Part shown: positions 25,311-33,041 of the stretch, piece by piece
Position numbering within the stretch: the first letter of the stretch is position 1
Layout of the letters: the number at the start of each line of letters is the position of its first letter
NCBI GenBank assembly: GCA_041389885.1
Contig: JAWKRB010000043.1
Span: forward strand, 1-56,435
DNA length: 56,435 nt
Direction: 5' to 3'
Source of the DNA: JAWKRB01 sp041389885
GTDB lineage: Bacteria; Myxococcota_A; Polyangia; Polyangiales; Ga0077539
Notes under the pieces: model-generated
The model's database searches: none
Told to the model about the DNA's origin: nothing
The model's input: only the letters and a program-made list of their open reading frames with translations
Program-made: the position numbers and the translations under genes

Positions 25311-27269
25311 TCAGCGGATCCAGACGCCGTAGAACTCCGTGCCCGGCGCGGGGGTGATGGCGTCGCTGCGGTTGTTCACGTCGGCGTCTCCGGTGCGCGG
25401 CGAGCAGCTCGAGCCCGAGCAGAACGCGCCGAGGCCCGTGGGGTAGTCGACGTTGTCGCGGTAGCTCGTGGAGAGGTACGCGCGGTCGCGGTTCTGGTCC
25501 TGCGCGCCGTCGGCCTCGCCGGCCTTGAGGTAGAGCCGCGCGCGGGTGACCCCGTTGAGCATCGCGCCGTCGCCCGCGCGGGGGACCGAATTCGCGATCA
25601 CGCAGGGGTTGGTGCACGGGGGGTGCGAGGCGAAGCTCGCCGAGCCGCCGCAGGTCCAGTCGAGGGAGGCGAGGCGGTCGCGCAGGGTCACGTTCGCGAG
25701 GCACGCGTCGTCGGTGCGCAGCAGGAACTGGTTGCGGTGCGTGATCATCAGCGCGCGCCCCGCGACGCGGTGAAACGCCGCGGAGCGAAAGTCGGCGTTC
25801 ACCGACGGGTCGGGCGTGCCGAAGGTCGCGGTGGCGCTCTCCCAGTGGTTGGGCGTCGGGCTGCTCACCAGCCAGTTGCCCGCGTTGGCCGCGTCGCCGT
25901 CGTTGGTCACCGTCGCGAGCAGGGTCCAGCCTCCGCCCTCGGTGGTCATGTCGCAGTACGTGCGAAACGGCGCGGCGGGGCCGTCCCCGTCTGGGTCGAG
26001 CAGGTACACCCCGCTGGCGATGCCCGGACGCGCCGCGAGGATCGCCGCGCAGCTCACGCCCACCGCCTCGCAGCTCCCGGCGACGCACGATCCCCCTGCG
26101 GCGCAAGCGTTTCCGCACGCTCCGCAGTGCGCCGCGCTGGTGGCCGTGTCGACCTCGCAGCCGTTCGCCGCGTCGCCGTCGCAGTTGCCGCGCCCGGCGG
26201 CGCAGGCGGTGACCTCGCAGCGCCCCGCGGCGCACGCGGCGGTGCCCGCGGTCGACGCGCAGCGCACGCCGCACGCGCCGCAGTGCGCGAGGTCGGTGGC
26301 GAGGGCGACCTCGCAGCCGTTGCTCGCGTCGCGGTCGCAGTCGGCGAAGCCCGCCGCGCACACGAACGCGCACGCGCCCGCCGCGCACACCGGCACGGCG
26401 TTGGGCCTCGCGGGGCAGGCGTTCTCGCACGCGCCGCAGTGCGCGGGGTCAGACGCGAGGGTGACGCACTGGCCCGCGCAGACCGCGCGTCCCGCGCCGC
26501 AGCTGGGCGCGCAGGCCCCGGCGTCGCACACCTCGCCCGAGGCGCAGGCCGCGCCGCAGGCGCCGCAGTTCAGCCGGTCGCGCTGGAGGTCGGCGCAGAA
26601 GCCCGTGGCGCCGGTGCAGGCGGTGAAGCCCTGGGCGCAGGTCGTCTCGCAGCGCCCCGCGGCGCAGGTCTGCCCCGGCGCGCAGGCGGTGCCGCAGGCG
26701 CCGCAGTTCGCGGCGTCGACCTGGAGGTCGGCGCAGCGGTCGCCGCAGCGCGCGAGCCGGGGGCCGCAGCTCAGGGCGCAGGCGCCGTCGGCGCAGACCT
26801 CGCCGGGCGCGCAGCGCGCGCCGCAGGCGCCGCAGTGCGCGGGGTCGGTCGCGGTGAGCACGCACACCGCCGCGCCCCCGTCGCCGCCGGGGCAGGCGAC
26901 CTGAGAGGCGGGGCAGCTCGCGCGGCAGCGCCCGTCCTCGCAGCGCTCGCCCTCTCCGCAGCGCTGGCCGCAGCCGCCGCAGTGGCTGGGGTCGCTGGCG
27001 GGGCTCACGCAGAGCCCCGCGCAGAGGGTCTGCGCCGCGCCGCACGCGGGTCCGTTGTCGGCGGGCGGGGCGTCCATGGGCGCGGGCGCGTCGGGCTCGC
27101 CCGCGTCCATCGGGGCGGGCGCGTCGAGGACGGCGACGTCGGTCGCCGAGGCGTCGGCCGCGGACGCGTCGGGGGAGCTGCCGACGACGGCGTCTCCCGA
27201 GCACGCCAGGAGCGCGGCCGCCGGGGCGAAGAGCTGAGCGAGCCTCGTCGAGGCGCTTCGGGGGTTCAT
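25311..27269 (-). CDS. Cys-rich lipoprotein with C-terminal fibrinogen-like domain
   Basis: The 652-residue protein starts at ATG 27269 and has lipobox ALLAC. An Asp/Ala/Pro linker is followed by about nine Cys-rich units of the form CGACG..C..GE.C..G.C (~residues 75-385). The C-terminal ~260 residues begin SCAAILAARPGIASGVYLLDPDGDG and carry YCDMTTEGGGWTLLATV, the hallmark of the fibrinogen-like/YCDxxTxGGGWT domain, ending with EFYGVWIR. Such proteins are usually surface adhesins or carbohydrate-binding proteins. It heads a unit with a WD40-like protein 6 nt downstream. No close RBS is seen. Confidence 0.85.
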   Translation of the reverse strand: MNPRSASTRLAQLFAPAAALLACSGDAVVGSSPDASAADASATDVAVLDAPAPMDAGEPDAPAPMDAPPADNGPACGAAQTLCAGLCVSPASDPSHCGGCGQRCGEGERCEDGRCRASCPASQVACPGGDGGAAVCVLTATDPAHCGACGARCAPGEVCADGACALSCGPRLARCGDRCADLQVDAANCGACGTACAPGQTCAAGRCETTCAQGFTACTGATGFCADLQRDRLNCGACGAACASGEVCDAGACAPSCGAGRAVCAGQCVTLASDPAHCGACENACPARPNAVPVCAAGACAFVCAAGFADCDRDASNGCEVALATDLAHCGACGVRCASTAGTAACAAGRCEVTACAAGRGNCDGDAANGCEVDTATSAAHCGACGNACAAGGSCVAGSCEAVGVSCAAILAARPGIASGVYLLDPDGDGPAAPFRTYCDMTTEGGGWTLLATVTNDGDAANAGNWLVSSPTPNHWESATATFGTPDPSVNADFRSAAFHRVAGRALMITHRNQFLLRTDDACLANVTLRDRLASLDWTCGGSASFASHPPCTNPCVIANSVPRAGDGAMLNGVTRARLYLKAGEADGAQDQNRDRAYLSTSYRDNVDYPTGLGAFCSGSSCSPRTGDADVNNRSDAITPAPGTEFYGVWIR

Positions 27270-27445
27270 GGTCCGCGATGATGGCAAAGCCGCCGCCGCC
27301 GCACCACCGCGCGCCCTCCCACGACGGCCCGCCTCGGGAGGCCCCCTGGAGGGCGAAGCGTCGCGGCCGCGCGGAGCGCGTTCAAGCTACGCCGTGCGTA
27401 GGCTCTCCCCTCCCCTCCGGCGAGGCACTACGATGGGCGGCGAGC

Positions 27446-28900
27446 ATGGACACCGACGCGTACGACCCGGGGGACTTCTACGACGAGCTCTTCGAGGCCC
27501 GCGGGCGCCCTCGGCCGGGCGCGTCGCTGCTCATCGAGCGGCTCCAGGGGATGTCAGACGCGGAGCTCCAGCGCCGCCGCTCCGGCGCCGAGCGGGCGCT
27601 GCTGACCATGGGCGCGACCTTCAACGTGTACGGCGACGAGGCGGGGACCGAGAAGATCCTGCCCTTCGACATCGTGCCGCGCATCGTCGAGGCCGACGAC
27701 TGGGCGCGCATCGAGCGGGGGCTCGCGCAGCGCATCCGCGCGCTCAACCTCTTCATCGCCGACTGCTACGGCGAGCAGCGGATCCTCCAGGAGCGCGTGG
27801 TCCCGCGGGAGCTGGTCGAGAGCTCGCGGGTGTTTCTGCGCCGCTGCGTCGGGATGAAGCCCCCGAAGGGGATCTGGTGCCACATCACGGGCACCGACCT
27901 GGTGCGCGACCGCGACGGCGCGTGGCTCGTGCTCGAAGACAACCTGCGCTGCCCCAGCGGGGTCTCGTACGTGCTCCAGAACCGCCAGGTGATGAAGCGC
28001 ACGCTGCCGCACGTCTTCGAGGCCTCGCGGGTGCGCCCCGTCGACGTGTACCCCTCGCGGCTGCGGGCGATGCTCGAGCAGGTGCGCCCCGCGCAGAGCG
28101 GCGACCCCCCCACCTGCGTGCTGCTCACGCCGGGGAGCTTCAACAGCGCCTACTTCGAGCACAGCTTCCTCGCGCAGCAGATGGGCGTCGAGCTGGTCGA
28201 GGGCCGGGACCTCGTGGTGATCGACCGCGCGGTGCACATGCGCACCACGCGGGGCTTTCAGCGGGTCGACGTGATCTACCGGCGCATGGACGACGCCTTC
28301 CTCGACCCCCTCGCGTTTCGCGAGGACTCGCTGCTCGGCGTGCCGGGGCTCATCGACGCCTACGAGCAGGGCAACGTGTCGCTCGTGAACGCGCCCGGCA
28401 CCGGCGTCGCCGACGACAAGGTGGTCTACGCGTACGTGCCGAAGATCATCAGGTTCTACCTGGGAGAAGACGCGATCCTGCCCAACGTGCCGACCTTCTT
28501 GTGCGCCGAGGACCGCGACCGCAAGCACGTGCTGGAGAACCTCGAGGGCATGGTGGTGAAGGCCGCCACCGAGAGCGGCGGCTACGGGATGCTCGTCGGC
28601 CCCGCGAGCACCGCGGCGGAGCGCGAGGCCTTCGCGCGGCGCATCGAGGCCGACCCCCGGAACTACATCGCGCAGCCCACCGTGTCGCTCTCCCGCGTGC
28701 CCACGCTGGTCGACGGTCACCTCGAGGGCCGCCACGTCGACCTCCGCCCCTACGTGCTCTACGGCGACGAGCTCTTCGTGCTCCCGGGCGGGCTCACCCG
28801 CGTCGCGCTGCGGCCGGGCTCGCTCGTGGTGAACAGCTCGCAGGGGGGAGGCTCGAAGGACACCTGGGTGCTCCACGGGGGGGAGGTGAAGCCGTGCTGA
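27446..28900 (+). CDS. Circularly permuted ATP-grasp type 2 family protein
   Basis: The 484-residue protein starts at ATG 27446; TACGAT lies 11 nt upstream and there is no Shine-Dalgarno sequence. Conserved blocks of the family (formerly DUF404/DUF407) are visible: GATFNVYGDEAGTEKILPFD, IRALNLFIADCYGEQ, WLVLEDNLRCPSGVSYVLQNR, TPGSFNSAYFEHSFLAQQMG, YRRMDDAFLDPLAFR and KAATESGGYGMLVGP. The family is predicted to make peptide bonds or ligate an amine with ATP and nearly always neighbours an alpha-E protein. The next gene overlaps it by 7 nt and is that partner. Confidence 0.92.
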   Translation: MDTDAYDPGDFYDELFEARGRPRPGASLLIERLQGMSDAELQRRRSGAERALLTMGATFNVYGDEAGTEKILPFDIVPRIVEADDWARIERGLAQRIRALNLFIADCYGEQRILQERVVPRELVESSRVFLRRCVGMKPPKGIWCHITGTDLVRDRDGAWLVLEDNLRCPSGVSYVLQNRQVMKRTLPHVFEASRVRPVDVYPSRLRAMLEQVRPAQSGDPPTCVLLTPGSFNSAYFEHSFLAQQMGVELVEGRDLVVIDRAVHMRTTRGFQRVDVIYRRMDDAFLDPLAFREDSLLGVPGLIDAYEQGNVSLVNAPGTGVADDKVVYAYVPKIIRFYLGEDAILPNVPTFLCAEDRDRKHVLENLEGMVVKAATESGGYGMLVGPASTAAEREAFARRIEADPRNYIAQPTVSLSRVPTLVDGHLEGRHVDLRPYVLYGDELFVLPGGLTRVALRPGSLVVNSSQGGGSKDTWVLHGGEVKPC

Positions 28901-29850
28901 GCCGCGTCGCCGAGGCGATCTACTGGATGAACCGCTACATCGAGCGCGCCGAGAGCGTGGCGCGCTTCGTCGACGTGAACCTCCACCTCGCCCTCGACCT
29001 CGCCGAGGGCGGGCGCGAGCAGTGGGCGCCCATCATCGCCACCACGGGCGACGACGCGCTCTTCGCCGCGCGCCACGGCGAGGCCACGCGCGCCAACGCG
29101 CTGCGCTTCTTGACCTTCGACGCGGCGTACCCGAGCTCGATCCTCTCGTGCCTGCGCGCGGCCCGCGAGAACGCGCGCAGCGTGCGCGAGGCGATCTCGT
29201 CGGAGATGTGGGAGACGGTGAACCGCGCGTACCTCTCGGTGCACGACGCCTCGCGCCGGCAAGACGACGTGCTCGCCGCGCCGCACGACTTCTACGACGA
29301 CGTGAAGCTCGCCGCGCAGCAGTTCGTGGGCACGGCCTACGTCACGATGACCCACAACGAGGCGTGGCATTTCGCGCGCATGGGCCGCCTCCTCGAGCGC
29401 GCCGACAAGACCTCGCGCATCCTCGACGTGAAGTACTTCATGCTCCTCCCCGAGCTCTCCGACGTGGGCACGACCTACGACGAGGTGCAGTGGGCCGCGC
29501 TGCTCAAGAGCGCGAGCGCCTTCGAGATGTACCGCAAGCGCTGGGGGCTCATCGTGCCCTCGCGGGTGGTGGCCTTCCTCAGCCTCGACCGGAGCTTTCC
29601 GCGCTCGATGCGCTACTGCGTGACCAAGGCCGAGCGCAGCCTCCACGCGATCACGGGCAACGCCGTGAACACGGCGTCGAGCGCCGCCGAGCGGGCCCTG
29701 GGGCGCCTGCGCGCGGAGCTCGAATTCGTCGACGCCGAGGAGCTCATCGCGGCGGGGCTGCACGAGCGCATCGACGCGTTTCAGAGCCGGCTCAACGCCG
29801 TGGGCGACGCGGTCTACGAGACCTTCTTCGCGACGCGCCCCGTGCGCTGA
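28894..29850 (+). CDS. Alpha-E domain protein (DUF403)
   Basis: The 318-residue, mostly helical protein starts at GTG 28894, overlapping the ATP-grasp gene. Typical family start is LSRVAEAIYWMNRYIERAESVARF, with ISSEMWETVNRAYL and ARMGRLLERADKTSRILDVKYF further on. The function is unknown; it is the constant partner of the circularly permuted ATP-grasp. In many genomes a transglutaminase-like gene and a proteasome-like peptidase complete the cluster, but neither is in this window. The two genes form a minimal, tightly coupled unit. Confidence 0.92.
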   Translation: MLSRVAEAIYWMNRYIERAESVARFVDVNLHLALDLAEGGREQWAPIIATTGDDALFAARHGEATRANALRFLTFDAAYPSSILSCLRAARENARSVREAISSEMWETVNRAYLSVHDASRRQDDVLAAPHDFYDDVKLAAQQFVGTAYVTMTHNEAWHFARMGRLLERADKTSRILDVKYFMLLPELSDVGTTYDEVQWAALLKSASAFEMYRKRWGLIVPSRVVAFLSLDRSFPRSMRYCVTKAERSLHAITGNAVNTASSAAERALGRLRAELEFVDAEELIAAGLHERIDAFQSRLNAVGDAVYETFFATRPVR

Positions 29851-31545
29851 TCAGGGCGCGTTGCGGTAGAAATCGACGGTCTCGACGAGCACCGCGCCGA
29901 GGCGGTCGCCCGCGTCGAGGCCCCAGAACCCGTCGGCGGGGAGGTTGTTCCTGAGGCGAGCGCGGCCCCGCGCCGGAAAGCGGTCGGGGTTCTCTTGCAC
30001 CTCCGCGGGGCGCAGGCCGCTCATCGCGTGCTGGTGGCAGCCCACGCAGTTCGAGCGCGCGAGCCGCGGCCCCGCGTCGATGTACGGGTTCGAGCACCAC
30101 GAGGGCCCGCCGTGGCCCTCGTACACCGCGCGCAGCGCCGCCGCGAGGCTCGGCGCGTCGCCCGAGAAGCCGCCGGTGGGGTCGGGGTCGGCCTCGGCGT
30201 AGTCCATCGCGACGCACATCTTGTAGTTCGACCACGGCGCGCCCAGGGCCCGCACCTCGGCGGGGCGGTCGGCGCCGAAATCCTCGTCGGGCTCAGGCGA
30301 CCACCACAGGGTGATGTTCAGCCACTGGTCGACCTCGCGCGTGCGTATGTGCATCGCCGCGAGCCTGAAGGTGTTCCCCGACTCCAGGCGCTGCGTGTAG
30401 ATCTCGGTGTCGGAGGGCTCGGCGTGGCCGTCGCCTTCGCCCCAGGTCTCGTCGCCCCCGGCGCCGAAGCGCCGCGCGATGCCCGCGGCGGAGGTGTCGT
30501 AGGTGGGCAGCGGGCCGAGCACCTGCGCGCGGCGCCACTCCATCGCCACCGTCGCCGCCGCGGGCGGAAAGACCCCTTCGAGACACGCCGTCGCGGGCGC
30601 CTGCGTCGACTCGTAGCGCACGTCGAGCACGCCCTGCGCCCCGGCCTCGCGGGCGTCGACGTGCACCCGAAAGGTGCCGGGCCCCTGCACGGTGCAGCCG
30701 GCGGCGTCGGTCGCGGTGCACCGCACCTGCCCCGCCGCGGCCGAGGCGTCAGACACCCGGAGCACCGCGCCCGCGGCGCCCTCGAGGCGCGCCACCAGGG
30801 AGCCCCCCGTGGCGACGAAGTACGGACCGTAGGCCATTGCGCCGCAGCGGGTCAGCGCGATGGGCTCCCGCGCCACGCGCTGGGTGGAGGGCGCCGTGTC
30901 GACGAACACGGGCACGCCCGGGCCGTTGATGCAGCGCACGACCTCGGGGTAGCTCTGGATGACGTGCCGGGCGACGTCGGGGCTGATCGCGATGCGGTTC
31001 ACCCCCTGCACGCTCGCGAGGGCCGCGGGGGTCTCGAAGGAGGCGACGAAGCGCGCGAGGCGCTGCGCGTCCCACTCCGGCAGGGTGTTGACGAAGTCGA
31101 CGTTCCAGCCGAAGGCGGCGTCGAGCTCGGTGTCGGTGAAGCGCCGCGCGGCGGTGCGCTCGGCGGGGCTCAGCCCGCGGTAGAGACGTTGAAAGACGCG
31201 GGAGACGTCCTCGCGGTCGTACCAGGTGCGAAAGCGCGGCATGGTCCCCCCGGCGGGCGCGCCCTGCTGCGCGACGGGCACCGGCGCGAAGGTGCGGGCC
31301 ACGGCCTGCCACGCCGCCGCGCGGCGCGCGCGCTGCGAGCGTCGGAGCTCGTCGGTGCGGCCCGCGAGGGCGGTGTCGGCGGGGTAGCGCGAGGCGAGGC
31401 CCAAAAGCCATCGGCCCTGAGCGCTCGCGTTCTGTGCGGTGGAGGAGACGAGCTCGCAGCGGGGCGCCGCGGGAGGGTCAGACGGCCCACACCCGACACC
31501 GAACGCCGCGAGGGCGAAGGTCAGGGTGAGCCGCGTCGGGGTCAT
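29851..31545 (-). CDS. Lipoprotein with one haem c motif (CVGCH)
   Basis: The start ATG 31545 overlaps the stop of the upstream lipoprotein gene as ATGA; 564 residues. The lipobox is AAFGVGC (Cys ~19). The protein belongs to no family I can name. A Tyr/Arg/Trp-rich segment RFRTWYDREDVSRVFQRLYRGLS resembles sequences seen in cytochrome-c-like surface proteins. A single CxxCH (NCVGCHQHAMSG) lies near residue ~505 in a C-terminal region rich in Trp and Asp. It is predicted to bind one haem c outside the inner membrane. The coupling to a propeller-like lipoprotein and the divergent multihaem cytochrome suggests a shared redox role (inference). Confidence 0.7.
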   Translation of the reverse strand: MTPTRLTLTFALAAFGVGCGPSDPPAAPRCELVSSTAQNASAQGRWLLGLASRYPADTALAGRTDELRRSQRARRAAAWQAVARTFAPVPVAQQGAPAGGTMPRFRTWYDREDVSRVFQRLYRGLSPAERTAARRFTDTELDAAFGWNVDFVNTLPEWDAQRLARFVASFETPAALASVQGVNRIAISPDVARHVIQSYPEVVRCINGPGVPVFVDTAPSTQRVAREPIALTRCGAMAYGPYFVATGGSLVARLEGAAGAVLRVSDASAAAGQVRCTATDAAGCTVQGPGTFRVHVDAREAGAQGVLDVRYESTQAPATACLEGVFPPAAATVAMEWRRAQVLGPLPTYDTSAAGIARRFGAGGDETWGEGDGHAEPSDTEIYTQRLESGNTFRLAAMHIRTREVDQWLNITLWWSPEPDEDFGADRPAEVRALGAPWSNYKMCVAMDYAEADPDPTGGFSGDAPSLAAALRAVYEGHGGPSWCSNPYIDAGPRLARSNCVGCHQHAMSGLRPAEVQENPDRFPARGRARLRNNLPADGFWGLDAGDRLGAVLVETVDFYRNAP

Positions 31546-32927
31546 CGACCGATGAGGGCCGCGTCGCTGGCGATCACGCTCTCGCGCGCCATCCCGAGGG
31601 TGCGCACGAGGAAGTAGATCCAGCCGTCGGAGCGGAAGTGCGGGAAGAGCGCGTACTGCCCCGGCTGCATCGTGGTCACGCGGGTGCTGCGGCCGGTGAG
31701 CAGGTCGAGGATGTAGATGTTCGAGGCGCCCATCGAGGCGTAACCCGCGAAGCCGCTGTCGCCCGCGTCGGTGAAGCCCAGCTCGCGGGCGTCGTCGTCG
31801 GCGTGGGCGCCGCCGCCGAGGTAGTGGTGGTAGACCACGTAGCGCTCGTCGTACGAGAACGCGACCTTGGCGCCCTGGAGGGGGTACCGCGCGAGCTCGG
31901 TGATCTCGGCGTTGATCGCGTTGCCGTTGCGGGTCGCGGCCAGGCGGTGGAGCACGTAGCCCTGGTAGGCGCCGGCCTCGTCGACGTAGCGGGTCATGAG
32001 CGCGCGGCCCGAGGGCGAGACCACCGCGTCGCCCTGGAGCGGCGTGGTGACGTTGCGCGAGCTCACGAAGCGAAAGCCCGAGCCCGTGTTGCTCATGAGC
32101 GAGAGGGACACGCGGGCGGTCGCCGTCCACGGCTCGTTGCGGCGGGTCTCGGTGAGCTGCACAGAGCGGCCGCCGTCGTCCCACGCCGCGGTGCCCGCGG
32201 AGGAGGCCCAGTAGTCTTCGCCCGAGAGCGAGACGCCGAGGTGCTGGTAGAGGCTCACCGAGCTGCCGGTGCACTCCGAGCCCGCGCCGGTGATCGCGAG
32301 CGAGGTGGGCTCGCCCGTGGTCAGCATCGACATGGGGCACAGCCGCCCGCCGGGCTGGTAGCTGAACCCGCTGGCGTCGGGGAAGAACGCCGGGTCGTAC
32401 ATCGCGCCCATCGCGGGCATCTCGACCGAGCGCTGGAGGTCGTACATCCGCGTGCCGCGGGCGATGAAGCGCCCGTCGGGGGAGCTGCGCGTCCAGTAGG
32501 TCGAGCGGTTGGGGGTGGTGACGAGCACGCGGAGGTGCGCGCCGGCGATCGCGGAGCGGCCGGCGCCGATGTCGTCGTCGCCCGGCTCGGGGCGGTCGGC
32601 GAGGCAGTCCTGCGGGCGCGCGGCGCCGGCGCAGCCGAACATCATCATGTTGCGGCTGCGGTTCAGCACGGCCCAGTTGTTCGCGGTGTTCTCACGAACG
32701 AAGGCCTCAACCTCGGGGTTGATCGCCCCCATGCTGGGGACGTCGGTCGCGGCGGGCGCGTCGGTCGCGGCGGGGACGTCCGTCTCGACCGAGGCGTCAG
32801 AGCCGTTCACGACGTCGGCGCCGGGGGTCACGCCCGAGTCGGCGGCCGGCGTCGAGGTCGGGTTGTCAGAGCACGCCGTGAGCGCGCCGATGAGGGAGAG
32901 AAGGGTCGCGGTGGGGACGAAGCGCAT
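31542..32927 (-). CDS. Lipoprotein with predicted TolB/WD-type beta-propeller
   Basis: The 461-residue protein has lipobox SLIGALTAC and an Asp/Ala/Thr linker (~20-65). The body shows repeated propeller-like elements such as RSSPDGRFIARGTRMYDLQ, DAVVSPSGRALMTRYVDEAG, KVAFSYDERYVVYHHY and NIYILDLLTGRSTRVTTM, in the style of TolB-like repeats. It also contains a small Cys pattern (FGCAGAARPQDC). It is predicted to sit at the cell surface and is co-translated with the haem-c lipoprotein. AAGGA sits close before the ATG and could serve as a Shine-Dalgarno sequence. Confidence 0.7.
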   Translation of the reverse strand: MRFVPTATLLSLIGALTACSDNPTSTPAADSGVTPGADVVNGSDASVETDVPAATDAPAATDVPSMGAINPEVEAFVRENTANNWAVLNRSRNMMMFGCAGAARPQDCLADRPEPGDDDIGAGRSAIAGAHLRVLVTTPNRSTYWTRSSPDGRFIARGTRMYDLQRSVEMPAMGAMYDPAFFPDASGFSYQPGGRLCPMSMLTTGEPTSLAITGAGSECTGSSVSLYQHLGVSLSGEDYWASSAGTAAWDDGGRSVQLTETRRNEPWTATARVSLSLMSNTGSGFRFVSSRNVTTPLQGDAVVSPSGRALMTRYVDEAGAYQGYVLHRLAATRNGNAINAEITELARYPLQGAKVAFSYDERYVVYHHYLGGGAHADDDARELGFTDAGDSGFAGYASMGASNIYILDLLTGRSTRVTTMQPGQYALFPHFRSDGWIYFLVRTLGMARESVIASDAALIGR

Positions 32928-33024
32928 GCGGAGATCCTTTACCCTGAACGATCACAAAGGCTAGTCCCCCGAGGGCGGAATTATGAACGCAATAGTTTCG
33001 CGCGCCTTGCGGGCGGCGCGGGAT

Positions 33025-33030
33025 TATGTT
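33025..33030 (+). promoter_or_regulatory. TATGTT -10-like hexamer before the multihaem cytochrome gene
   Basis: The 114-nt divergent region 32928-33041 is much richer in A/T than its flanks. It contains TATGTT 11 nt upstream of the cytochrome ATG and two copies of cgatcac (starting at 32949 and 33034). No Shine-Dalgarno sequence is present on the plus side. Confidence 0.45.
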
Positions 33031-33041
33031 GAGCGATCACC

